DNA of 5,568 nt from an uncultured Phycisphaerales bacterium (GCA_946886375.1 CAMPIL010000245.1:1-5568), one strand, 5' to 3'; shown: positions 1 through 5,437, counted from the first letter of the stretch. A program made the numbers and translations. The notes: a model not told the origin generated them from the letters alone.

Positions 1-477
1 GCCGAGGTTGACCGCGATGTCCGCGCTCCACACCGCGGCGTGATCTCCGCTTCCCAGAAAGTGTACGCGGCCGACGATAATGCCATCGTCGTTTATGCCT
101 TCAGCGCGGGGACAGCAGATTGCTGTGCCGTCGAGCACTTCGAGATCGCTACCGCTGTGCCAGCGATAAGCGGCAAAACCCTCACCGGTTATTCCCGTGA
201 CGATGCCCGAGGAGTTCACGCCGGTGACTTGATTGCAGTTGTCTCCCTGCCCCGTGATCATTTCAGGCGGCGCTTCGGGTTCGGGCCAGAACACGCCCAT
301 TTGGCCGCTGTTGCCGGCAATATGACCGGCATCGCTGATCGCAGTGGCGGTGGTGTATTTCTCACCGTCCAGATTGGAAAGCACGGTCACGCGATACCGC
401 AGTGCAGCCTGGCTGTGTGCGGCAAACGCAATGACAAGAACGCAAGACGCGCCCCGGAAAAATCGCGGTGTATGCAT
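1..477 (-). CDS. Secreted HAF-repeat-like protein, N-terminal part (runs off left edge)
   Basis: An open frame of 159 codons runs from ATG at 477 to the window edge with no stop, so the C-terminus is missing. Residues 1-24 look like a signal peptide: basic start (HTPRFFR), hydrophobic core (CVLVIAFAA) and an AHSQA cleavage region. The mature part holds three units of the form I/V-N/S-D-x-G-x-I-x-G followed by an aromatic residue near W/F: ISDAGHIAG (about 47-55), VNSSGIVTG (about 87-95) and INDDGIIVG (about 128-136). The last is followed by AAVW. This matches the degenerate pattern of HAF-type extracellular repeats, which probably form a beta-propeller-like fold. Such proteins are exported and their function is unknown. 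The start at 477 is favoured by GAGAGAGG (486-493) about eight bases upstream. An in-frame ATG at 501 lies just after a hairpin and has no ribosome binding site. The export call is fairly sure, the repeat-family call moderate. Confidence 0.8.
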   Translation of the reverse strand, partial: MHTPRFFRGASCVLVIAFAAHSQAALRYRVTVLSNLDGEKYTTATAISDAGHIAGNSGQMGVFWPEPEAPPEMITGQGDNCNQVTGVNSSGIVTGITGEGFAAYRWHSGSDLEVLDGTAICCPRAEGINDDGIIVGRVHFLGSGDHAAVWSADIAVNLG

Positions 478-484
478 GTGACGT

Positions 485-493
485 TCCTCTCTC
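485..493 (-). promoter_or_regulatory. Ribosome binding site of the HAF-like gene
   Basis: On the minus strand GAGAGAGGA ends seven bases before ATG 477. It is the only good Shine-Dalgarno sequence near the two in-frame ATGs, so it decides the start at 477 over the one at 501. Confidence 0.6.
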
Positions 494-505
494 AGCTTCA
501 TGTCC

Positions 506-525
506 GCAAGGACGGTGATCCTTGC
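506..525 (-). promoter_or_regulatory. Leader hairpin upstream of the HAF-like gene
   Basis: A perfect 7-bp stem (GCAAGGA / TCCTTGC, minus strand) closes a 6-base loop, 28 bases before the start codon. No T-run follows, so it is not an intrinsic terminator. It may stabilise or structure the 5' leader. Function is inferred only from position. Confidence 0.4.
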
Positions 526-543
526 AGCAGCAGGCGGGAAAGA

Positions 544-569
544 GGTCTTTGTAAAGAATCGGTCTTTGT
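544..569. repeat. Pair of 9-bp direct repeats upstream of the HAF-like gene
   Basis: GGTCTTTGT occurs at 544-552 and again at 561-569, a period of 17 bases. The pair lies 67-92 bases upstream of the HAF-like start codon, where regulator half-sites could sit. Identity to a known operator was not recognised. Confidence 0.45.
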
Positions 570-579
570 GATGCGCGTC

Positions 580-603
580 GCCGGGACCGCGGAGCGGCCC
601 GGC
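580..603 (-). terminator. Strong GC hairpin, possibly the old pepC terminator
   Basis: The arms GCCGGG (580-585) and CCCGGC (598-603) pair perfectly, and inside them CCGC (587-590) pairs with GCGG (594-597) around a three-base loop, leaving one bulged base. The hairpin lies about 35 bases past the stop codon of the pepC 3' remnant on the same strand. It has no T-run on either side, so the terminator call is tentative even though the hairpin itself is clear. Confidence 0.35.
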
Positions 604-637
604 TAAGGGACTGCTCAATTCACACTGAACGATGCGA

Positions 638-688
638 TCAGTGTGCCTGCGCCAGCGCACCCATCGGGTCCCAGGCCGGCAGCACGAT
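638..688 (-). pseudogene. Stranded 3' end of a pepC / bleomycin hydrolase gene
   Basis: Read on the minus strand, these bases encode IVLPAWDPMGALAQAH and then TGA (640-638). IVLPxWDPMGALA is the conserved C-terminus of the bleomycin hydrolase family, so this is a remnant of such a gene and not chance. Upstream of the isoleucine the similarity stops at once: the frame reads TNTLV instead of the expected acidic IDLDP seen in the intact neighbour. The fragment shares 41 bases (one mismatch) with the intact gene's 3' end at 1801-1841. It ends in QAH and stop, whereas the intact gene ends in RESRRRL. It is most simply the original 3' end of pepC, displaced by DNA that entered at this point. A decayed second copy is the alternative. 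Confidence 0.75.
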
Positions 689-689
689 C
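649..689. repeat. 41-bp direct repeat, left copy
   Basis: This copy matches 1801-1841 in the same orientation at 40 of 41 bases; the difference is A659 versus G1811. Similarity ends abruptly on both sides. It codes for the last residues of the PepC family on the minus strand. The two copies have a period of 1152 bases and frame the unrecognised gene at 905-1558, as left and right attachment sites would. Confidence 0.85.
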
Positions 690-771
690 ACCAAGGTGTT
701 TGTGAAAATGGAAGGCAAAGTGATGCTGGGCTTCGGCGAGGCGGAGGTTGAGGACGGCGATTGACGCGGCG

Positions 772-860
772 GCGGTGCGGTATCGGGCACGTGGGTTGAC
801 TGCTTGAGCGCGATTCAACAATTTGCGATTCAGTCTTGAGTCTGAGCTGCGCCGCACCGC
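772..860. repeat. 9-bp inverted repeat enclosing short direct repeats
   Basis: GCGGTGCGG at 772-780 is mirrored by CCGCACCGC at 852-860. Between the arms, GCGATTCA occurs at 810-817 and 825-832 (period 15), and GACTG (798-802) faces CAGTC (831-835). The cluster is in the gene-free part just downstream of the unrecognised gene, inside the repeat-bounded segment. It could be structured RNA or a recombination or binding site; no known element was recognised. Confidence 0.4.
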
Positions 861-904
861 ATCAGCGCAAGGTGCACGATGTGCCTCATAATCAACATTG
901 CCAA

Positions 905-1558
905 TCAGATCGGACATTCACTCTTGCGATGCTTCCGACATGGAGAAGGTGGCTTAGTCTTGAGGGCGGATAAGAACCCAGTTTTCTTGAACCTGATTCG
1001 GCCATCAGGCATGGTGATGCGCAGGCATCGACACCGCCAACACACCGCAACGTCCCAATCGTAGTGTCGTTTGTGCGGAATCCACACTTGGCCCTGTGAA
1101 TCTTGCTGCGCCTTCAATCTGGCGATCTCGGCAGGAGGTTGAGATCGGTCGGTGCATTCATTGGGAGAATCAAATTTTCCCGGCTCCTGAAACCCGGCCA
1201 GTGCTTTGAGAAATGCATCAACTGACCCAAATTCCCGGAGCTCCTTTTCGACTTGCAGGCTCGACTTCTGATAAACATAACCATTTGGCGTAGGCCCGGC
1301 CAAAGCCCGAGTGAGCGCGGTTAGAACGCAGACAGATTTGCCGCCTGCAGCGATCAGATCACGCGCTAATTTTTCCGCAGTTTCTCGCGGTGAGTACTGC
1401 GGGTATTTGATCAGCATCCCCTTGATGAAATTGTGGTACGTTCCAATGGCCATCAAGCCGCCCCCGAACTCCTCGGCTCCGCCAACTTTCGCCACACCAA
1501 CAACTCGATCGACATATTGGCTGTACTCAACGGATTTCCGCTGGAATGAACTGCCCAT
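905..1558 (-). CDS. Unrecognised 217-residue protein with a C-terminal CxxCxC cluster
   Basis: The frame runs 217 codons from ATG 1558 to the stop at 905-907. I do not recognise the family. AAAGGA, about seven bases before ATG 1558, supports this start over the longer open frame that reaches 1675. No signal peptide or membrane segment is seen, so it is probably cytoplasmic. Residues 1-125 look mostly helical (for instance SPRETAEKLARDLIAAGG near 56-73 and QVEKELREFGSVDAFLKALAG near 102-122). After a polar linker, residues 158-180 read VWIPHKRHYDWDVAVCWRCRCLR, with C173, C176 and C178, which could bind a metal. The tail is very basic with two more cysteines (C207, C215). It is the only gene in the segment bounded by the pepC-end repeats, and its composition is less GC-rich than its neighbours, both consistent with transfer. 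Coding status is likely but not certain. Confidence 0.6.
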   Translation of the reverse strand: MGSSFQRKSVEYSQYVDRVVGVAKVGGAEEFGGGLMAIGTYHNFIKGMLIKYPQYSPRETAEKLARDLIAAGGKSVCVLTALTRALAGPTPNGYVYQKSSLQVEKELREFGSVDAFLKALAGFQEPGKFDSPNECTDRSQPPAEIARLKAQQDSQGQVWIPHKRHYDWDVAVCWRCRCLRITMPDGRIRFKKTGFLSALKTKPPSPCRKHRKSECPI

Positions 1559-1641
1559 AGCAAATTCCTTTAGCAAGACATGGCAGCAAGGTGGCCGTAC
1601 CCGTACCATACAAGACAGTTCACCGCGCCATCGCCGCCCCC

Positions 1642-1656
1642 CTGCGCTTCGCGCAG
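1642..1656. repeat. Perfect 6-bp hairpin with a TTC loop
   Basis: CTGCGC TTC GCGCAG forms a perfect stem in the 219-base gap between pepC and the unrecognised gene. No T-run is next to it on either strand, so it is not a standard intrinsic terminator. On the minus strand it lies upstream of the gene at 905-1558. The rest of the gap (1559-1777) holds nothing else I can support. Confidence 0.35.
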
Positions 1657-1777
1657 CACCCTCACTTAATCTCACCGGGCGATGCAGATATTAGCGAAAT
1701 TTTCAGGCTTGGCACTGAAACGCCTCGGCCTTTACATTGATTTCGCATGGCGCGGACGCACAAAGTTATCGCTGGGA

Positions 1778-3196
1778 TCACAAGCGTCTTCGGGATTCGC
1801 GCGCCAGCGCGCCCATCGGGTCCCAGGCCGGCAGCACGATCGGATCAAGATCGATCGCCCCCAGCAGGTTCTCCGGCAGCATGCTCTTTTTCGCCGCGAT
1901 CTCGAACATGTGCTCATCGAACCATGAATCGTTCATCACGAAGAAGCCCTTGCGGCCGCAGCCTTCCTCGCCCCAGCTGTTCTCCACGCGCCAGCGGCGC
2001 GGCCGCTGCGCGTTCGCGGGGCCGACCACGTCAACGCCGGTGAACAGCATCGCGTGCGTCATCAAGGTCTGGTGGAAGCGCAGCCGGTCGGCCTTGGACA
2101 TGTTGAAATGCGTGTCGTACAGCGTGTCGAGATCAAACAGGTTGCGGTCCCAGATGCCCAAATCGCGGCGCATCATCTTGCCCACATCACAGCCGAACCA
2201 CACCGGCTCGCCTGACATGATCGTGCGCATGGCGATGTCCTTCATCAACTTGATGTCCACGTTGAGATAGATCACCGGGTCGCCGCCGACGACGTTGCCC
2301 AGATTTTCCACCGTGAAGGTGCGATTGACCGGGCTGCTTGGGCGCGGATCGTGCACGAGGCAGACGTATTGATCGAGGTTGATGTCCACGTACTTGCGCG
2401 CGAATTCCTGCGGCGTCATTTCGCCATCGCGCGTGAAGGCTTTATCCTTGTCGTTCCACTGCCAGTCGAATCGAGTGGGCGGCGTGCCCAGGTGAATGCA
2501 AAGAATGCGGTGGATCACGCCGAGGATTTCGACCTTTGCGGCCCGCACGGCTTCCATGGGCGCGCCGTGGCCGCGCAAGTCGCGCAGCGACTTGGCGCCT
2601 TCGCGCAGTTTGTGGATCAGAATGCTGTTCATGCGCATCGTGTCGGATGAACTCTGCGTTTCGGGCATCGCGGCCTTGGGCACCAGGCCGTGCTTCTTCA
2701 CGATGTTCACGAACATGTTCCACTGTCCGCCGTCTTCCAGCGGCTTGTCGAGCAGGAACGCGACGGTGCGCTCATCCACATCGCGCCCCGCCGTGTTGAT
2801 GATCGCTTCCAGGAAGTAGTTGCTGCGCTCGAACTTGTCCCAGAACAGCGTGTAGTTCTGGCTGAATTCGAAGTCCTTGAGGTTCATCTTCTTCATCGCG
2901 CCGATGCGGAAGAGATTCAGACCCGCAAACATCCAGCACCGTCCGGATTTCTTCTGATGCGTCACCGCCCAGTCATCAAGCAGGTGGCTGAACGTGTGAT
3001 CGGTGGTGGTGATCACGCTGCGGTTGAGCGCGACCTCATCCACAGAAACCTGCGTGACGGCGTTCTGCGCAAGGGAATACGCGGGATTTGATTGAAAGTC
3101 GCGCCGGAGTTCGGCGAGAAGGTCAGCGGTCAGCGCGCCTCCCGGCGCGTGTGACACCGGCGCATGCGCCAGGTGCCGATCAGCGAAGATGGTCAT
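1778..3196 (-). CDS. pepC: Aminopeptidase C / bleomycin hydrolase (C1B cysteine peptidase)
   Basis: This 472-residue protein is a papain-like cysteine aminopeptidase of the bleomycin hydrolase family, cytoplasmic enzymes that usually form hexamers and trim amino acids from peptide N-termini. The full catalytic set is visible: oxyanion Gln81 and nucleophile Cys87 in HQKKSGRCWMFAGLN, His381 in MTHAMLFTG, and Asn406 in WRVENSWGEE. The family's C-terminal motif IVLPAWDPMGALA is intact up to residue 465. Length is close to the usual 440-460. The ATG at 3196 is chosen because GGGAGG lies just upstream; the open frame continues 23 codons further, but those codons cover the promoter. There is no signal peptide. 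Seven extra residues, RESRRRL (466-472), follow the canonical end. In this family the C-terminal arm sits in the active-site cleft and governs exopeptidase action, so the added basic tail is odd. Those codons come from DNA beyond the 41-bp repeat. Family assignment is very sure. Confidence 0.95.
   Translation of the reverse strand: MTIFADRHLAHAPVSHAPGGALTADLLAELRRDFQSNPAYSLAQNAVTQVSVDEVALNRSVITTTDHTFSHLLDDWAVTHQKKSGRCWMFAGLNLFRIGAMKKMNLKDFEFSQNYTLFWDKFERSNYFLEAIINTAGRDVDERTVAFLLDKPLEDGGQWNMFVNIVKKHGLVPKAAMPETQSSSDTMRMNSILIHKLREGAKSLRDLRGHGAPMEAVRAAKVEILGVIHRILCIHLGTPPTRFDWQWNDKDKAFTRDGEMTPQEFARKYVDINLDQYVCLVHDPRPSSPVNRTFTVENLGNVVGGDPVIYLNVDIKLMKDIAMRTIMSGEPVWFGCDVGKMMRRDLGIWDRNLFDLDTLYDTHFNMSKADRLRFHQTLMTHAMLFTGVDVVGPANAQRPRRWRVENSWGEEGCGRKGFFVMNDSWFDEHMFEIAAKKSMLPENLLGAIDLDPIVLPAWDPMGALARESRRRL
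1801..1841. repeat. 41-bp direct repeat, right copy, inside the pepC 3' end
   Basis: This is the second copy of the repeat at 649-689. On the minus strand it codes for the conserved IVLPAWDPMGALA end of PepC. The seven codons after it (RESRRRL) and the stop lie in the segment between the repeats, so pepC takes its present stop codon from that segment. Confidence 0.85.
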
Positions 3197-3201
3197 GAGT
3201 G

Positions 3202-3208
3202 CCTCCCT
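3202..3208 (-). promoter_or_regulatory. Ribosome binding site of pepC
   Basis: On the minus strand AGGGAGG ends six bases or fewer before ATG 3196, a strong Shine-Dalgarno match. It fixes the pepC start and excludes the upstream in-frame ATG at 3265. Confidence 0.75.
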
Positions 3209-3211
3209 GGG

Positions 3212-3227
3212 CGTTGAAGGTTCAACG
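3212..3227. promoter_or_regulatory. 16-bp palindrome over the predicted pepC transcription start
   Basis: CGTTGAA GG TTCAACG has perfect 7-bp arms around two central bases. It lies between the -10 element (3231-3239) and the pepC ribosome binding site, where transcription would begin. A bound repressor there would block initiation. It could also act as a short leader hairpin. No known operator was recognised. Confidence 0.5.
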
Positions 3228-3230
3228 TCC

Positions 3231-3239
3231 AGTATAACA
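3231..3239 (-). promoter_or_regulatory. Extended -10 promoter element of pepC
   Basis: The minus strand reads TGTTATACT: a TATACT -10 box (five of six to the TATAAT consensus) preceded by the TGn extension. The hexamer 17 bases upstream (GCGGCA) is a poor -35, as is common for extended -10 promoters. Transcription would start near 3224 and give a leader of about 28 bases. Confidence 0.5.
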
Positions 3240-3243
3240 TTCC

Positions 3244-3258
3244 CGGCAAAAGTTGCCG
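3244..3258. promoter_or_regulatory. 15-bp palindrome upstream of the pepC -10
   Basis: CGGCAA AAG TTGCCG has perfect 6-bp arms around three bases. It spans the spacer and -35 side of the pepC promoter in the divergent intergenic region, a usual place for an operator or activator site. The regulator is unknown. Confidence 0.4.
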
Positions 3259-3311
3259 CGTGCACGGGCTTGTTTCTGGATCGCGCCCGTCAAACGCCGA
3301 AGTCGCCAAGG

Positions 3312-3320
3312 TGTGATAAT
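3312..3320 (+). promoter_or_regulatory. Candidate extended -10 of the redoxin-cytochrome-monooxygenase gene
   Basis: TGTGATAAT reads as a TGn extension plus GATAAT, five of six to the -10 consensus, about 74 bases before the ATG at 3394. No good -35 is seen 16-18 bases upstream. The transcript would diverge from that of pepC. Confidence 0.35.
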
Positions 3321-3393
3321 CTGTGCCTCAGCGCCGCCAAGATGCGGATGACGGGTCCAGTTTTTTCCCATTGCGAAATCTCATCGGGTGACC

Positions 3394-5247
3394 ATGCGCC
3401 ACATTAACGCGATTGCAGGCATGTGCGGCGTGTTCTTGGCGAGTGCAGCACTGTCTCTGAACCTCGCCAATGCACAAGCCCAACAGATCAATACCCGGCA
3501 CGCCCCCGCCGCAAACCCGCGCCAGCGTGCTGTGCCTATTACGAATCTGCGAAACAGCGGCATCGGCGAAATGGTGGCGAATGTCACGTTCACCGACATC
3601 GCGGGTCGCTCAGGGCAACTTTCCGAAATCGCAGCACACCATCGCGCCATCGTGCTTGTGGTGCGCGACACCACCTGTCCTATCGCCATGAAATACGGCC
3701 CGCGGCTTGCATCGCTGGAAAAGGAATTCGCAGCACAGGGCGTTGAATTCGTGTTCGTCAATTGCAGCGAGCACGACTCAATTGATGCGATGATCGCTGA
3801 GGCGAAGAACTACGGCTTTCACGGCGCGTATGTGGCCGATCGCGAAGGCCTGTTCGCCGCGGCGCTGCGGCCGCGCACGACGACGGAGGTCTTCGTTCTC
3901 GACTCGGCTCGCACGCTGCGCTACCGCGGGGCAGTCGACGACCAGCATGGGGTGGGCGTTCAGTCGCAAGCGCCGAGGTCAAAATTCCTTTGCAGCGCGC
4001 TCGATGCGGTGCTGCACGATCAGCCTGTCAGCGTTGCGTACACCTCTGCTCCAGGTTGCGCGATCGAACTTCCCGCACCATCAACCGAAATGACGACGGG
4101 CGCCATCACCTGGCATGGCCGCATCAGCCGCATCGCGCAGAGCAAGTGCCAGGCGTGTCATCACGATCGCGGGGCCGCGCCGTTCGCGCTGGAAACCTAT
4201 GAGTCGTTCAAGGGTCGCCGCGCAATGATTCGGCAGGTCGTTGCCGATCGGATCATGCCGCCCTGGCACGCCGCGGCGGTTGCTGATGACCAGCCGAATC
4301 CGTGGCTGAACGATCGCAGTCTTTCATCCGATGAACGCGAGGCGATTCTCGCGTGGATTGACGCCGGTTGCGCGGAAGGCGACGCTGCGGATGCTCCCCT
4401 GCCGCTGCACTGGCCCACCGATTGGGTCATCGGCACGCCGGATGTCACATTGCAGATTCCTGCTCCCGTAAGCGTGCCGGCCGAAGGGCAGGTGGATTAT
4501 CAATACTCCTACGTCAAGACCAACTTTCCGGAGGATCGCTGGATCACCGCGCTGGAGATTCGGCCGACTGCGCCGCAGGTGGTGCATCATGTGCTCGTGT
4601 TTCTCGAGGAGCCGCCGCGCGAGGGCGAATCGCCCGAGGAGCATCGCAAGCGCGAGCAGGTCGGGTTTCGAGGCAACTATGCGCGCATGGCGCCCGGGGC
4701 GACCGTCACACGCTATCCGCCGGGATTCGCCAAGAAACTGCCAGCCGGCGCGTGGCTGAAATTTCAGATTCATTACACGCCCAACGGCACGGCGGCAGTC
4801 GATCAAACGCAAATGGGATTGATCCTTTCAACCGCGCCGCCGAAACACGAAATCCAGACGGGCGCGGTCGCCACCAGCCGCTTCGTCATTCCCGCCGGCG
4901 CGAGCAATCACGAAGTCACCGCGAGTGTGAAGTTCGGCCAACCGCGAACGATCATCGGCTTCACGCCGCACATGCACTTGCGGGGCAAGACGATTCGCTA
5001 CGAACTTCAATTGCCCACCGGCGAGCGGAAAATCGTGTGCGAAATCCCGCGCTTCGACTTCAACTGGCAGATCACCTACTGGCTCGCCCAGCCGATTCGC
5101 GCGCCCCGTGGCTCGGAATTGATCGCCACCGCGTGGTACGACAACTCCGCAGCGAACCCCGCCAACCCCGACCCGACTAGGAACGTGCGCTTCGGTCCGC
5201 AGGTGTGGGACGAAATGATGCTCGCGAATTTCGAGTGGTGGCGCTAG
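3394..5247 (+). CDS. Exported redoxin - cytochrome c - copper type II monooxygenase fusion protein
   Basis: This 617-residue protein has an N-terminal signal peptide (hydrophobic run MCGVFLASAALSLNL, cleavage after ANA or AQA near residue 27-29). Three parts follow. Residues about 55-180 form a thioredoxin-fold redoxin domain with one active-site cysteine, C95, in DTTCPIAMKYGP; the usual second cysteine of a CxxC pair is replaced. Residues about 238-327 form a small cytochrome c-like module with the haem motif C252-Q-A-C255-H256 and a likely axial M288 in RIMPPWH. Residues about 345-617 resemble the catalytic core of peptidylglycine and dopamine monooxygenases, and all six copper ligands can be placed: H398-H399 and H460 for one copper, H526, H528 and M608 for the other. 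Similar fusions are known in planctomycetes and related soil or aquatic bacteria; their substrate is not known to me. ATG 3394 is preferred over GTG 3388, two codons upstream; ribosome binding sites are weak for both. The gene stands alone, divergent from pepC. Confidence 0.85.
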   Translation: MRHINAIAGMCGVFLASAALSLNLANAQAQQINTRHAPAANPRQRAVPITNLRNSGIGEMVANVTFTDIAGRSGQLSEIAAHHRAIVLVVRDTTCPIAMKYGPRLASLEKEFAAQGVEFVFVNCSEHDSIDAMIAEAKNYGFHGAYVADREGLFAAALRPRTTTEVFVLDSARTLRYRGAVDDQHGVGVQSQAPRSKFLCSALDAVLHDQPVSVAYTSAPGCAIELPAPSTEMTTGAITWHGRISRIAQSKCQACHHDRGAAPFALETYESFKGRRAMIRQVVADRIMPPWHAAAVADDQPNPWLNDRSLSSDEREAILAWIDAGCAEGDAADAPLPLHWPTDWVIGTPDVTLQIPAPVSVPAEGQVDYQYSYVKTNFPEDRWITALEIRPTAPQVVHHVLVFLEEPPREGESPEEHRKREQVGFRGNYARMAPGATVTRYPPGFAKKLPAGAWLKFQIHYTPNGTAAVDQTQMGLILSTAPPKHEIQTGAVATSRFVIPAGASNHEVTASVKFGQPRTIIGFTPHMHLRGKTIRYELQLPTGERKIVCEIPRFDFNWQITYWLAQPIRAPRGSELIATAWYDNSAANPANPDPTRNVRFGPQVWDEMMLANFEWWR

Positions 5248-5267
5248 CACGACTTTCGCAAATCGTG
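5248..5267 (+). terminator. Weak hairpin directly after the fusion-protein stop codon
   Basis: CACGACTTT and AAATCGTG pair over a CGC loop with one C-A mismatch, starting at the base after the TAG. No T-run follows, so it may be only a transcript-end stabiliser. The dnaK terminator hairpin at 5364-5407 also faces this gene's transcript but has no T-run in that direction. Confidence 0.3.
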
Positions 5268-5357
5268 AAGCGCGCAAGTTGAATAGCTGGGCCACTCCGC
5301 GGCCTTGGGCCGGCGCGTGGCACGCAAACCGAGACACACACGATCACGGCTCGCAGG

Positions 5358-5407
5358 AAAAAAACCGCGCGCCGGGCTGACTGAGCAACCCGGCTGTGGC
5401 GCGCGGT
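5358..5407 (-). terminator. Rho-independent terminator of dnaK
   Basis: On the minus strand a perfect 10-bp GC stem (5398-5407 with 5364-5373) has an inner pairing of GCCGGG with CCCGGC and is followed at once by seven Ts (5364-5358). It begins 31 bases past the dnaK stop codon, so dnaK is the last gene of its transcript here. Confidence 0.9.
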
Positions 5408-5437
5408 GCACAACTTCTGATTCCTGCTTCGCCTCGA

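Larger units (their letters stand above)
690..1800. other. Segment between pepC-end direct repeats, possible inserted element
   Basis: These 1111 bases lie between the two copies of the 41-bp repeat. They hold one likely gene (905-1558, minus) and two gene-free flanks (690-904 and 1559-1777). Base composition is lower in GC than around it: 30 of 60 in 1201-1260 and 29 of 60 in 1381-1440, against 37 of 60 in 2461-2520 inside pepC. A gene-end duplication flanking foreign-looking DNA is the usual footprint of site-specific integration into a gene's 3' end. No integrase, transposase or terminal inverted repeat was found inside, so the element would be non-autonomous or a deletion remnant. Confidence 0.4.

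Noticed and set aside
40..606. Plus-strand open frame of 188 codons at the left end
   Set aside because: It is antisense to the HAF-like gene, which has a signal peptide, a ribosome binding site and recognisable repeats; the plus-strand translation has no such features.
1559..1675. Longer start for the unknown gene at 1675
   Set aside because: The added 39 residues are arginine-rich, low in coding character and contain a hairpin; AAAGGA sits at the right distance before ATG 1558.
690..1800. Integron cassette or insertion sequence
   Set aside because: No matched attC core pair (one RYYYAAC-like match at 813-819 has no GTTRRRY partner), no terminal inverted repeats and no transposase frame were found.
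1737..2270. Plus-strand open frames opposite pepC
   Set aside because: They are antisense to a clearly conserved catalytic gene and their translations match no family I recognise.
3197..3265. Longer pepC start at 3265
   Set aside because: The extra 23 codons cover the extended -10 element and a palindrome, and the strong ribosome binding site is placed for ATG 3196.
4828..5337. Minus-strand open frame of 169 codons opposite the fusion gene
   Set aside because: It overlaps the copper-binding domain codons on the other strand, and is explained by high GC depleting stop codons.
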